Shown here one piece after another: positions 9,095 to 18,004 of a stretch of 64,000 nucleotides of DNA (the first letter of the stretch is position 1; every line of letters begins with the position of its first letter). Made by a program: the position numbers and the translations under genes. Source of the DNA: Bacillus massilinigeriensis. Its GTDB lineage: Bacteria > Bacillota > Bacilli > Bacillales > Cytobacillaceae. The stretch spans positions 3,047,601 to 3,111,600 of the forward strand of contig NZ_LT630337.1 of NCBI RefSeq assembly GCF_900117315.1, written 5' to 3'. The notes under the pieces are model-generated. The model made no database searches. It saw nothing but the letters and a program-made list of their open reading frames with translations, and had not been told where the DNA came from.

Positions 9095-9961
9095 CTAATA
9101 ATAATATAGCAAATCCCCGACTTTTGCAGTCAACAGCTTATCAGAAAAAACCACATGTAAGAGCTCATTCTCATCGAGGGTCCCAATTTCACTGCCATCT
9201 CCTTCAACGACGATTGGATGCTTGCACCCTCTTTGGAAACGCTCTAGTATGTCTATCACCATATCGTCCTTATGAACAGTCAAGGGAAGAAGGGATTGAA
9301 AATCTGGATTTTTCCCGTAATATCTTTCAAGCAGGAAGCGGATAAATAAATAACGCCGCTGCCTCCACTCATAAAATAAAGAAAAAAGTAGGAATGCGAC
9401 AATAATCCACACATTCAAATTAAAAGGGTCTATCAAAAAATTGATCAAAACAAAGACCAAAGTACTTCCAATGGAAAGCATAAGAGTATTCATATGTGCC
9501 TCAGGAAACGGCTGCTTTAAGGATAATAATAAAAACAATAATTTCCCGCCATCCAGAGGCCAAATTGGCAATAGGTTAAAGAAGAGAATCATTAAATTAT
9601 ATTGAAAAAAAAGAGAATAAATATCTTCTGGAATCAGGTTTAAAGTATATCCAATCCACCCTGCGAGAAAAAGCCAAAGGTGTTGAATGGGGCCTGCAAG
9701 AATGACCAACGCATCTTCCTTTAACGGTCTATTGCCATGCTCATCCATTTCCACAACTCCACCAAAGGGGAGGAGAGAAATCCTTTTTATCCTCCATGCA
9801 AAATAAGAGGCGCAAAACGCATGTCCCATTTCATGAATCAAAACAATCAAGAAAAGAATGGTTAAATCTAAGAAATGTGCCGTCATGATAGCAAGGGAAG
9901 CAATTGCCCAAAAAATGGGGTGAATATGAATTTTTTTCATTAAATTCAATAGATTATTCAA
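9095..9961 (-). CDS. spoIVFB: Stage IV sporulation intramembrane protease SpoIVFB
   Basis: Membrane-embedded site-2-type metalloprotease that cleaves pro-SigK in the outer forespore membrane. Zinc ligands H43 and H47 with catalytic E44 lie in HEMGH, and the third ligand is D137 in PIWPLDGGK; all four positions coincide with the B. subtilis enzyme. About six membrane segments precede a C-terminal CBS-like domain (about 225-288, RGCKHPIVVEGDG). The TTG start at 9961 overlaps the spoIVFA stop and has an AGGTGA site; this start gives an N-terminus aligned with B. subtilis. Activity is held back by SpoIVFA and BofA until an engulfment signal arrives. Confidence 0.96.
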   Translation of the reverse strand: MNNLLNLMKKIHIHPIFWAIASLAIMTAHFLDLTILFLIVLIHEMGHAFCASYFAWRIKRISLLPFGGVVEMDEHGNRPLKEDALVILAGPIQHLWLFLAGWIGYTLNLIPEDIYSLFFQYNLMILFFNLLPIWPLDGGKLLFLLLSLKQPFPEAHMNTLMLSIGSTLVFVLINFLIDPFNLNVWIIVAFLLFSLFYEWRQRRYLFIRFLLERYYGKNPDFQSLLPLTVHKDDMVIDILERFQRGCKHPIVVEGDGSEIGTLDENELLHVVFSDKLLTAKVGDLLYYY

Positions 9962-10727
9962 ACGGAATCACCTGAATAGGGTCAATAAAGTCATCCCCTT
10001 TTTTTATTGCGAAGTAAAATTCCCCTTTAGCTCCATCCTTACTATCTGAGGCTTTCCCGACAATATCTCCCTTTTCGACAAAGTCATAAGGGCTTACATC
10101 CACCTTAGATAAATTTCCATACCATGATTCACTTTTATCAGGATGTTGAATAATGACCGTTTTCCCGAAACCATCCTTATTCCCAACAAAGCTAACGATT
10201 CCTTCACTCATCGCATCAACAGAGGCCTGCTTACTCGTTTCAATGGCAATCCGTTGCCCATTATCACTAAATTCCTCTAATATTTTCCCCGATGCTGGCA
10301 TGGCGTATTGTAATTTCTCCTTGGTTTTATCTTCCTTTTCTGAGTTCTTAAAAGGTAAAAATGCCAGAGGCTTACCAAATTGCTTTTCATACCAATTAGA
10401 GATATAGGCAAATTGAAATTCCTTTTCCATAGTTTTTGTCACAACCGTGCGTGTTGTATCGAATTTCGGGCTTTCATTTCGAAACAAAATCGCTACGACT
10501 AAAACAAGAAAGGCAGATAGTAAGATTTTAAATACAAATAGTTCCTTTCTGAAAAGAGGATGGCCTTGGTCATCTGGTCCCCCAACATAGGTAGTTACTT
10601 TATCAAATCCATACTTTTCTTCATCCTCTGCCCATAATAGACGGTTATTCAAATTCTTGTTCATTCGTTCTTTCGATCTTTTTCTTTTTTCTATTCTTCT
10701 TCGAACTTCATCTGCACGAGATCGCAT
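9954..10727 (-). CDS. spoIVFA: Stage IV sporulation protein SpoIVFA
   Basis: Membrane partner and inhibitor of SpoIVFB. Basic N-terminal region (RSRADEVRRRIEKRKRSKER), one transmembrane segment near residues 67-85 (VFKILLSAFLVLVVAILF), then a degenerate LytM/M23-like domain (about 145-257) without a full metal-binding set, as in the known protein. ATG 10727 follows GGTGGGGG; an in-frame GTG at 10736 lies inside that site. Overlaps spoIVFB by eight bases, so the two are translationally coupled. A SigE-type promoter lies upstream. Confidence 0.94.
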   Translation of the reverse strand: MRSRADEVRRRIEKRKRSKERMNKNLNNRLLWAEDEEKYGFDKVTTYVGGPDDQGHPLFRKELFVFKILLSAFLVLVVAILFRNESPKFDTTRTVVTKTMEKEFQFAYISNWYEKQFGKPLAFLPFKNSEKEDKTKEKLQYAMPASGKILEEFSDNGQRIAIETSKQASVDAMSEGIVSFVGNKDGFGKTVIIQHPDKSESWYGNLSKVDVSPYDFVEKGDIVGKASDSKDGAKGEFYFAIKKGDDFIDPIQVIPFE

Positions 10728-10760
10728 TTCCCCCACCAGTCCTTATAAACTTTTAGTACA

Positions 10761-10789
10761 AGTCTATGAGTGAAGGAAAGATCATATGA
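10761..10789 (-). promoter_or_regulatory. SigE-type promoter of spoIVFA-spoIVFB
   Basis: Minus strand TCATATG (10783-10789), 14-bp spacer, CATAGACT (10761-10768). This matches the mother-cell SigE consensus (KMATATT, N14-15, CATACAHT) at 13 of 15 positions by my comparison. SigE control of this operon is established in B. subtilis. Confidence 0.7.
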
Positions 10790-10793
10790 CTAA

Positions 10794-10831
10794 CAAAAAA
10801 AAGAAACCAGACCTTTTCATAGGCTGGTTTC
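10794..10831 (-). terminator. minCD terminator
   Basis: Minus strand GAAACCAG / CTGGTTTC stem (10824-10831 with 10803-10810) followed by eight T residues, overlapping the end of minD. Confidence 0.88.
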
Positions 10832-11633
10832 ATTTAGCTCCGAAGAATTTTTTTAGTTTTGAGAACATCCCTTGTGAATCCTGTTCAAGAGATTGAAGTG
10901 GTACTGATTCACCAAGGATTCTTCTAGCAATGTTCCGATAGGCAATGGATGCTTTGCTATTAGGGTTTAAGGCAATCGGTTCACCATGATTTGAGGCCTT
11001 AATGACTTCATCATCATCTGCTACGATTCCAATTAAATCGATTGAAAGATGGGCTGTCACTTCATCCACATCCATCATGTCGCCGTTTTTCATCATATGA
11101 TTTCGAATCCGATTAATGACTAGTTTAGGTGGTGCGATATTTTCTTCTTTCTCTAATAATCCAATGACACGGTCCGCATCTCTTACAGAGGACTTTTCAG
11201 GAGTAGTAACAACGATTGCTCTATCTGCTCCTGCTACAGCATTTTTATATCCTTGCTCAATTCCAGCTGGACAGTCAATAATGATATAATCATATTCTTG
11301 CTTTAGACCCTCAATTAATAGCTTCATTTGATTTGGATTAACTGCTGTTTTATCAAAGGTTTGCGCTGCCGGCAATAAAAATAATAAATCCTCAAATCTT
11401 TTATCCTTTACAAGAGCTTGATGGACTTTACATCTACCTTCAATAACATCTACTAAATCGTAGATAATTCTATTTTCTAGTCCCATTACTACGTCTAAAT
11501 TCCTAAGTCCAATATCCGTGTCCACTAAGCAAACACGTTTTCCTTGAAGAGCCAAAGCTGTTCCAATATTTGCAGATGTTGTAGTTTTTCCAACTCCGCC
11601 TTTTCCAGATGTCACAACAATTGCTTCGCCCAC
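10830..11633 (-). CDS. minD: Septum site-determining ATPase MinD
   Basis: ParA/MinD-family ATPase that recruits MinC to the membrane and blocks polar division. Deviant Walker A GKGGVGKTT at 10-18 with the signature lysine; the C-terminal amphipathic membrane-targeting helix is GMFSKLKKFFGAK. GTG start at 11633, one base after the minC stop, seven bases after GGGGGA. 267 aa, as in B. subtilis. Cotranscribed with minC. Confidence 0.98.
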   Translation of the reverse strand: MGEAIVVTSGKGGVGKTTTSANIGTALALQGKRVCLVDTDIGLRNLDVVMGLENRIIYDLVDVIEGRCKVHQALVKDKRFEDLLFLLPAAQTFDKTAVNPNQMKLLIEGLKQEYDYIIIDCPAGIEQGYKNAVAGADRAIVVTTPEKSSVRDADRVIGLLEKEENIAPPKLVINRIRNHMMKNGDMMDVDEVTAHLSIDLIGIVADDDEVIKASNHGEPIALNPNSKASIAYRNIARRILGESVPLQSLEQDSQGMFSKLKKFFGAK

Positions 11634-11634
11634 T

Positions 11635-12321
11635 TTAGCGTCCCCCTTCCAATCTTGTTAAATTCGGTCTAAGTTGCGATAATACTTGTATTCTATCAAT
11701 CATAATCTGATCGCTTGCATTAATATAGGCACATTCCATTTCCCTTTTTTCGGAGTCCGGATAATAATCGGGTGCACGATTAATGCATTCATTAATTCTT
11801 AATTGCGTAGGCTTCATCACAGAAGCAGCAATGATGGCCTCATCATTTCCATTGTAGCCTGCATGTGCAATTCCTTTTAAGGCGCCCATGATAAAAATAT
11901 TGCCCCCAGCCTTTACGGTTCCACCTGGATTGACATCTCCTATTAGTAAAAGGTCACCAGCAACCTCCAAAACCTGTCCAGAACGAACAACTTTAGCAAC
12001 GGAAACAATTTCGGTTTCGGCCTTTAATCGATCTGACTCTTCCTTTGTAATCACGTTTGAAACAATAGATCCAACCGCAAGATTTTTTTTCTGTCTGATT
12101 ATTTCTTTTAATACTTCCTCTTGCTTAGGTGTTAAGTATCTATTTCCAAGTTTTATTGTAACAGATATAAGTGAACGGTCATCTGCTGAAATTGAACTTT
12201 CCGATAACTTTTCATCTAGTTCTTTTAGAAGCTCTTCGAATGAGCAAAGGTCATCTAGATGTAATGAAATTCCCTCTTTTGTACCCTTTATAACGACAAT
12301 TTGTGATTTCTTCATATCCAA
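11635..12321 (-). CDS. minC: Septum site-determining protein MinC
   Basis: FtsZ-assembly inhibitor. N-terminal domain about 1-100 ([15 protein letters not shown]) and C-terminal beta-helix domain about 120-225 ([21 protein letters not shown], then [18 protein letters not shown]). Start choice: TTG 12321 lies six bases after GAGGTG; ATG 12315 is 12 bases away; a GTG at 12330 falls inside the ribosome site. About 228 aa. Forms minCD, downstream of mreBCD with a 208-base gap. Confidence 0.93.
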   Translation of the reverse strand: MDMKKSQIVVIKGTKEGISLHLDDLCSFEELLKELDEKLSESSISADDRSLISVTIKLGNRYLTPKQEEVLKEIIRQKKNLAVGSIVSNVITKEESDRLKAETEIVSVAKVVRSGQVLEVAGDLLLIGDVNPGGTVKAGGNIFIMGALKGIAHAGYNGNDEAIIAASVMKPTQLRINECINRAPDYYPDSEKREMECAYINASDQIMIDRIQVLSQLRPNLTRLEGGR

Positions 12322-12538
12322 GATGTTCACCTCAATAGAATAGCGTAAGCGCCACTTAATAAGAAGTAGGCGCCAGCATCGTGAAGCAATAACTCATGAC
12401 CACAATTACTTGTAGACAGCTAAAATAAATTATTCGACAGAAAAAGCGAATTTCCTCTTTTCTCACCTGTACATTTTTAAGGGAAGATAACAAATATATG
12501 ATTCAATTGTTCAACACTTTTTAGTGAGAACATAATCT

Positions 12539-13051
12539 TTATCCTGCTTCTTCCACACTTTTTTCGAAAAACCTTTTTAAAGGATAAATCACGATAATAG
12601 TAAACGCCAGGTTAAGAATTAATGTAGGAAATAATCGATTATAAGCAAATGTTGTAAAGTCCATATCTGTGATTTTAATTAAAAAATTCATTTCATAGAC
12701 ACCGAGCTCAAGCAGGGCCACTCCAATTGTAGTGACTAGACTTGTAATAAAAACATTGGCTTGTAAAATCCTCATGAATTGAGAGACTAAATATGCGACA
12801 ATTGGGAACATAAATAAGTAAATTCCTAATATTTCCGTATAGACGATGTCAAACAAAAGACCAAATATTAATCCATATATGATTCCTTGTTTTTTGCTTC
12901 CGTATATCGTTAGTAGGATACAAGCAACCATTAAAAAACGCGGAACTAGAATCCATTCACTTTTCGATAACACATTCGAAAAGAGTTCAACAAATATACT
13001 TTCCAGGATAAAAAGGAAGGATAATATGATAGGAAGAAAGAATTTCCTCAC
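12539..13051 (-). CDS. mreD: Rod shape-determining membrane protein MreD
   Basis: Small polytopic membrane protein of the elongasome. Five to six hydrophobic segments span its 170 residues, for example FFLPIILSFLFILESIF and LMVACILLTIYG. Identity follows from length, topology and position after mreC, whose stop it overlaps by four bases. Sequence conservation in MreD is low, so the assignment relies on context. Confidence 0.93.
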   Translation of the reverse strand: MRKFFLPIILSFLFILESIFVELFSNVLSKSEWILVPRFLMVACILLTIYGSKKQGIIYGLIFGLLFDIVYTEILGIYLFMFPIVAYLVSQFMRILQANVFITSLVTTIGVALLELGVYEMNFLIKITDMDFTTFAYNRLFPTLILNLAFTIIVIYPLKRFFEKSVEEAG

Positions 13052-13929
13052 AGGTCTTCCTCCTCACCCTGGGTCAAATCTCCAAAATCAGGCTGAGTGA
13101 TTTCCCTTTTTACAACAATCACATTTTCGATATCATAAAAGCTTGCCCCAGGTTGTACGTAAGCGGTTTGGGTAAGACCATTTTCATCCGGCTCCACACT
13201 GACCACTTTTCCAATCGGTAATCCCTTTGGAAAAACTCCACCTAGCCCCGAGGTAATGACAATCTGATCCTTTTTCACCTTTGCTTTAGAAGGTATTCTC
13301 TTTAAAAGGAGTAGCTCTGTTTTCTCGTCATATCCATTAATAATTCCGAAGGCGTCCTTTTTCCCCTTAACAACAGCAGAAATACGGTTTGTATGATCCA
13401 TTGAGCTCAACAATTGGACTGTAGAAGAAAATTGCTGACTACTCTTTACCTTTCCGATGAGACCATTAGCCGTTATGACCGCCATGTTTTTCTTAACCCC
13501 ATTCACCTTACCCTTATTAATAATCAGCAATTCATGCCATAAATCAGGGTTTCTTCCAATAACAGTTGCTTGAATTGGGTCATAGCTTCTTAAATGATCC
13601 TTTTTATCTAAAATTCCTCTTAAATCATCGTTTTCCTTTTTTAGCTCTTGAACATCTGCTTCCAATTTTGCTAATTCATCAAGTCTTGATTTTAACTTTT
13701 TGTTCTCTTGATATGTATTTTGCAAGTCTTGCACGTTTGTAAAAAAGCCTGCAACATAATGGGCTGGTCTTGAAAAAACGGTTTGAACCCAGCCAGTTGT
13801 ATCCTTTACAAATTGTTCTGGCCAGGTCAAATTTTCTTTCTCTCTTAAGGAAAACCCAATCAATGCCACGAGAATAATGATGCTAACAAGCAAAATAATC
13901 AGGCGTTTATTCAAAAAGAATTGTGGCAT
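13048..13929 (-). CDS. mreC: Rod shape-determining protein MreC
   Basis: Single transmembrane segment near residues 9-27, a coiled coil about 65-110 (LQNTYQENKKLKSRLDEL), then the two beta-barrel domains that link MreB to the PBP2 class synthases (ATVIGRNPDLWHELLIINKG; VITSGLGGVFPKGLPIGKV). 293 aa. Good ribosome site AGAGGTG upstream of ATG 13929. Middle gene of mreBCD. Confidence 0.97.
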   Translation of the reverse strand: MPQFFLNKRLIILLVSIIILVALIGFSLREKENLTWPEQFVKDTTGWVQTVFSRPAHYVAGFFTNVQDLQNTYQENKKLKSRLDELAKLEADVQELKKENDDLRGILDKKDHLRSYDPIQATVIGRNPDLWHELLIINKGKVNGVKKNMAVITANGLIGKVKSSQQFSSTVQLLSSMDHTNRISAVVKGKKDAFGIINGYDEKTELLLLKRIPSKAKVKKDQIVITSGLGGVFPKGLPIGKVVSVEPDENGLTQTAYVQPGASFYDIENVIVVKREITQPDFGDLTQGEEEDL

Positions 13930-14039
13930 TCTTTTACACCTCTTAATTTATTATTTATCTATATTATTTCAAGCTCTCCCGCTTATCTAAGAATAAATCC
14001 TTCAATTATTACACGTTTCCCACAGATCTTGTAAAAAAA

Positions 14040-15062
14040 TCAGCGGGAATCCTTTGATTTATTTTTAAATAAATGAATATGGTCTAATGCCTTTCCAGTT
14101 CCGATTGCAACACAATCTAGTGGAGCTTCAGCGATAAGAACAGGCATTTTTGTTTCCTCACTAATCACCTTATCTAAATTACGTAGCAATGCTCCACCGC
14201 CTGTTAACACAATTCCGCGATCCATAATATCCGCCGCTAATTCTGGAGGAGTCTTTTCAAGGGTAACCTTAACTGCATCCACAATGGCATAAACCGTATC
14301 ATGCAGAGCTCTAGAAATTTCTTCAGCAGTGATTTCGATTGTTTTTGGAAGACCAGTAAGCAAATCACGACCGCGAATTTCCATATTATCGATTCCCTCT
14401 GGATCACCTGCAGATCCAATTTCAACCTTTATAGTCTCAGCCGTTCTGTCACCAATTAAAAGATTATAGTTTTTGCGAATATAGTTGATGATGGCCTCAT
14501 CGATTTCATCACCAGCAATACGGATAGATTGACTTGTGACAATTCCACCAAGTGAAATAATCGCTACCTCTGTCGTACCACCGCCAATATCAACTACCAT
14601 GCTTCCTGTTGGCTCCCAAACGGGTAGATTTGCCCCAATAGCAGCAGCAAATGGTTCTTCAATGGTATAGGCATCTCTTGCCCCAGCTTGGCGCGTCGCA
14701 TCAATAACAGCACGCTCCTCAACTGCTGTAATACCAGAAGGAACACATACCATAACATATGGCTTCCCTGAGAACATACCTTTTTTATTCATGGCCTGTT
14801 TAATATAATAATTCATCATGGTTGCTGTCGTTTCATAATCAGCAATGACTCCATCCTTCATTGGTCTAAGGGCAACGACATTTCCAGGTGTACGTCCAAT
14901 CATATTCTTAGCATCATTTCCAACAGCTACAATACTTTTCGTGTCGGTTTGAAAGGCAACAACGGAAGGTTCGCGAACGACAATTCCTTTTCCTTTTACA
15001 TAAACGAGTGTATTTGCTGTACCTAAATCAATTCCGAGATCTCTTGTCCCAATTCCAAACAT
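14040..15062 (-). CDS. mreB: Rod shape-determining actin homologue MreB
   Basis: Bacterial actin that guides lateral wall synthesis. Begins [19 protein letters not shown] (phosphate-1 motif), with [12 protein letters not shown] (phosphate-2) and [13 protein letters not shown] (adenosine) in order. 340 aa, slightly longer than B. subtilis MreB (337). First gene of mreBCD, downstream of radC with its own promoter. Confidence 0.98.
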   Translation of the reverse strand: MFGIGTRDLGIDLGTANTLVYVKGKGIVVREPSVVAFQTDTKSIVAVGNDAKNMIGRTPGNVVALRPMKDGVIADYETTATMMNYYIKQAMNKKGMFSGKPYVMVCVPSGITAVEERAVIDATRQAGARDAYTIEEPFAAAIGANLPVWEPTGSMVVDIGGGTTEVAIISLGGIVTSQSIRIAGDEIDEAIINYIRKNYNLLIGDRTAETIKVEIGSAGDPEGIDNMEIRGRDLLTGLPKTIEITAEEISRALHDTVYAIVDAVKVTLEKTPPELAADIMDRGIVLTGGGALLRNLDKVISEETKMPVLIAEAPLDCVAIGTGKALDHIHLFKNKSKDSR

Positions 15063-15166
15063 GGTTGTATCTCCCTTTCTAAACTTGATGTTGCAGATAT
15101 TTAAAGTAAGAATCTATTTGATAGAATATTTGCAAACTTATTCGATTTTATTTTGTCATTAAAAAA

Positions 15167-15196
15167 ATCATAACCATTATTATAGCCTAACGTCAA
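15167..15196 (-). promoter_or_regulatory. Candidate SigA promoter of mreBCD
   Basis: Minus strand TTGACG (15191-15196), 18-bp spacer, TATGAT (15167-15172), about 105 bases before mreB. An overlapping TATAAT-like CTATAAT also occurs. Confidence 0.55.
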
Positions 15197-15210
15197 ATAA
15201 AATCATAGTG

Positions 15211-15900
15211 TTATAAATACCCTTTTTCCTTTAAGCTAACAAATTTATTTTCCCCAATGATCAGATGGTCTAATAATTCAATCCCTATTATTTTACCACA
15301 CTCTACTAGGCGTTTTGTGACCTCTATATCCTCACGGCTCGGTGCGGGATCTCCGGAGGGATGGTTATGGAGGCAGATAATAGAAGCAGCGGATCGACGT
15401 ATGGCTTCTTTATAAACCTCCCTTGGGTGCACGATGGAGGCATTTAAGCTTCCAATGAAAATCGTTTGCTTGTGGAGCACTTGGTTTTTGGTGTTTAAAT
15501 AGAGGCAGACGAAATGTTCCTGCGATAGAAATCTCATATCATTCATCATATATTTTGCTCCATCCTCTGGAGAGCGAATAACATATCGATCCTGATAGGT
15601 GAGGTTAGAAATTCTTCTCCCGATTTCTACTGCAGCTAACACTTGAATAGCTTTTGCCATTCCGATTCCTTTTATCGATGTTATTTCGTCTAATGTGGCA
15701 TCTTTTAGAAGTCTTAAACCTTCAAATTGGGTTAATAATCGATTGGATAATTGGAGAACCGACTCTTCTTTTGTCCCCGTTCTTAATAAAATCGCAAGTA
15801 ACTCATGATTAGAAAGGCTTTGTGCACCATTTTGAATAAATCTTTCCCTAGGCCGCTCATCCTGAGGAAAATCCCGGATCATTAATGTTTCAGTGGACAA
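15211..15900 (-). CDS. radC: RadC-like JAB-domain protein
   Basis: RadC/YsxA family. Helix-hairpin-helix-like N-terminus (DEITSIKGIGMAKAIQVLAA) then a JAB/MPN metal site with HNHPSGDPAPSRED at about 178-191. Its biochemical role is uncertain; the original DNA-repair link to recG alleles in E. coli did not hold, so the name is historical. I favour TTG 15900 as start because ATG 15906 touches the GGAGGA ribosome site. Between maf and mreB as in B. subtilis. Confidence 0.92.
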   Translation of the reverse strand: MSTETLMIRDFPQDERPRERFIQNGAQSLSNHELLAILLRTGTKEESVLQLSNRLLTQFEGLRLLKDATLDEITSIKGIGMAKAIQVLAAVEIGRRISNLTYQDRYVIRSPEDGAKYMMNDMRFLSQEHFVCLYLNTKNQVLHKQTIFIGSLNASIVHPREVYKEAIRRSAASIICLHNHPSGDPAPSREDIEVTKRLVECGKIIGIELLDHLIIGENKFVSLKEKGYL

Positions 15901-15956
15901 TATCATTCCTCCTTATCAAATGGATGTTGAGGGAGAAACGAATGGATAAACTGCTG

Positions 15957-16532
15957 CTACTTATTGAATAATTGGAAACCAGCCTTTACTAGCTCTCGAA
16001 CCGTTCTAGAAATGGGGAGCCCAACAACTGTAAAATAGTCCCCTACAATTCCTTTAACAAGCAAACTACCGAAGCCCTGGATTCCATAGGCACCTGCCTT
16101 GTCGAAGGGTTCATTAGTATCAATATAAGTATTGATTTCATCATCTGTTAACTCCCAAAACACCACATCCGTTTTTTCATAAAATTGAATCACTTTTTTA
16201 GAAGAAGCAATAGCTACACCTGTATAAACAGAGTGTGTATTACCGGACAAACGCTTAAGCATGGTAAACGCTTCATCCTTATCCTTTGGTTTACCTAAAA
16301 TTTCCTCATCAATCACAACGACGGTGTCCGATCCGATGATATAAGCTTCTTGGTTCTTTTCAGCAACAGACTTTGCCTTCCTTGAGGCTAGCTCCATCAC
16401 TACCTCCTGAGGGCTTAATTGGGGATCATAGCTTTCATCCACATCACTGCTAGAAACCTGAAAGGGAATGTGAAGATTTTCAAGAAGTTCTTTTCGACGG
16501 GGAGACGCTGAGGCTAAAATGAGGGTTTGCAT
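15957..16532 (-). CDS. maf: Maf nucleotide pyrophosphatase
   Basis: Maf/YceF family pyrophosphatase hydrolysing dTTP/UTP and modified nucleotides; overproduction blocks septation in Bacillus. Signature LILASASPRRKELL at 4-17, catalytic region IGSDTVVVIDEEILGKP, and YTGVAI. 191 aa. Placed between spoIIB and radC as in B. subtilis. Confidence 0.95.
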   Translation of the reverse strand: MQTLILASASPRRKELLENLHIPFQVSSSDVDESYDPQLSPQEVVMELASRKAKSVAEKNQEAYIIGSDTVVVIDEEILGKPKDKDEAFTMLKRLSGNTHSVYTGVAIASSKKVIQFYEKTDVVFWELTDDEINTYIDTNEPFDKAGAYGIQGFGSLLVKGIVGDYFTVVGLPISRTVRELVKAGFQLFNK

Positions 16533-16639
16533 ACTATCACCTTACCTTAAGTATTTTGTCAATAAAGGGAGATACAACACTATCGTACCAAAAATAGTGA
16601 CAAGGAACAATTTGATATTGAAAAAAATGTCATATTTTC

Positions 16640-16685
16640 CACAATGAAAAAAGAGCCAGTCGAATGAAATCGAATGGGCTCTCTT
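16640..16685 (-). terminator. spoIIB terminator
   Basis: Minus strand AGAGCC ... GGCTCT stem (16677-16682 with 16652-16657) with extra inner pairing (TCG/CGA), followed by six T residues, about 95 bases beyond the spoIIB stop. Confidence 0.75.
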
Positions 16686-16777
16686 AAGCTTGTGTAATTT
16701 CCCGGAAAATATTCGATATTTGTCATATTTTGGCGGATGATTTGTTGGCAGAAAAAATGCTATTGAAAGCTGGGATA

Positions 16778-17860
16778 CTACCCATTATGTGATAAATTAT
16801 GGTACCCAGACAGGATGGATAGAAGATGCTGTTGGGCCTCATATAGTAAATTTTGTTCCTTGCTAGAATGGTACTGACTTAATTTTTCACCAGCTAGCTT
16901 AAGCTCCTTGCTAATTCCTAATACAGTTTTATTTGAAAGTTTTTTTTCGGAAATTTGATTAATCTTTTTCATTTGTTTTGTAAGAGGATCTAGAGAAGAT
17001 AGGTTATCTCCCATTGCACCTACTGTATAGGCTTGTACAAGCATATTGTATGTGTCAGGAACTAGTTTTACTAGTTTTTGCTCGTCAGAATTCAAGCTAG
17101 TTGTTTTCTCTCCCCCTGTACTCCATTTTTTCGCATACACATCAATATCTAATTCTCTGATTTCTGAACTAAGCGATTTTGCGTTCTCTAAACTATCTGC
17201 CAAGCCAACAAATAGAAAAGAGTTTCCGTCCTTCGTGATAATCTTACTTGGAACACCTTTATTCGATATCGATTCCTGGAGATTTTTCGCAGATTCCTCA
17301 TTTGAAAATACACCTGCTTGAATAATAAAGGTCGAGACAGTGGGTAAACTAATTGCCTTTTTTGTACTAGAAATAGGAGACCCCTCATTATTTACTAATG
17401 CCTCTTCATTACTCCCTACCTTTGTATTCAAATTAGACGCATGTTCATTTGTTAATAATTTAAGCATTAATAGTCCAAAGCTTGTCCCAAGTAAAATAGC
17501 GAAGGCAATAGAAAATAGGATCGATGAATTCCAGTTTATTTTACTAGGTTTTTTTAATGATTTTGGATAGATTGTGCTTTTCTTCTTTTTTGGACTTGGG
17601 GAATAGTTTATTTTATATTCCTTAATATCAGTAATTGATTTGTCAGGTAAGATCCAATCAAAGCTTTCCTCAACACTCTCCTCTGCTACTGCTGACTCTT
17701 GGTTAGATCGATGAATTTCATTATTTAAAGTATCCCTTTGGAACTCATTCCCTCCCTCCATATCATCCTCTTGATGATGAATGAAGATTGTTTCTTTAAA
17801 AGGCTGTTCATCTCCATTAATCTTTATCGTAATCGTTCTCTCATTTTGTTTCTTTTCCAT
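16778..17860 (-). CDS. spoIIB: Stage II sporulation protein SpoIIB (SPOR domain)
   Basis: Septal protein that helps degrade septal peptidoglycan and localise engulfment proteins. Acidic cytoplasmic N-terminus (1-100), one transmembrane segment near 113-135 (LFSIAFAILLGTSFGLLML), then a SPOR domain (about 180-255, FIIQAGVFSNEESAKNL, VGLADSLENAKSL) that binds denuded glycan. ATG 17860 follows GGAGG at six bases; a longer frame to 18001 runs through a terminator and is rejected. 360 aa. A strong terminator upstream separates it from the pilus genes, so it should have its own promoter. Confidence 0.88.
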   Translation of the reverse strand: MEKKQNERTITIKINGDEQPFKETIFIHHQEDDMEGGNEFQRDTLNNEIHRSNQESAVAEESVEESFDWILPDKSITDIKEYKINYSPSPKKKKSTIYPKSLKKPSKINWNSSILFSIAFAILLGTSFGLLMLKLLTNEHASNLNTKVGSNEEALVNNEGSPISSTKKAISLPTVSTFIIQAGVFSNEESAKNLQESISNKGVPSKIITKDGNSFLFVGLADSLENAKSLSSEIRELDIDVYAKKWSTGGEKTTSLNSDEQKLVKLVPDTYNMLVQAYTVGAMGDNLSSLDPLTKQMKKINQISEKKLSNKTVLGISKELKLAGEKLSQYHSSKEQNLLYEAQQHLLSILSGYHNLSHNG

Positions 17861-17911
17861 GCTTGACCTCCCCTCACCAAAATTTCTAGTTTTTTTCCAT
17901 CCTATCATAAT

Positions 17912-17950
17912 GGATAAAAAAAATAACAAGACTTTTGTCGTCTTGTTATC
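17912..17950 (-). terminator. Terminator of the pilMNO transcript
   Basis: Minus strand ATAACAAGAC, short loop, GTCTTGTTAT, then eight T residues. It lies about 55 bases past the pilO stop and before spoIIB. Confidence 0.92.
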
Positions 17951-18004
17951 GAATGATTTCGTCAAATTTTTTACTAGATTTGAAGGGATATTAAGAATCA
18001 ATGA

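Noticed and set aside
17860-18001. N-terminal extension of SpoIIB by 47 residues
   Set aside because: It would be translated through a strong terminator hairpin, and ATG 17860 has a good ribosome site.
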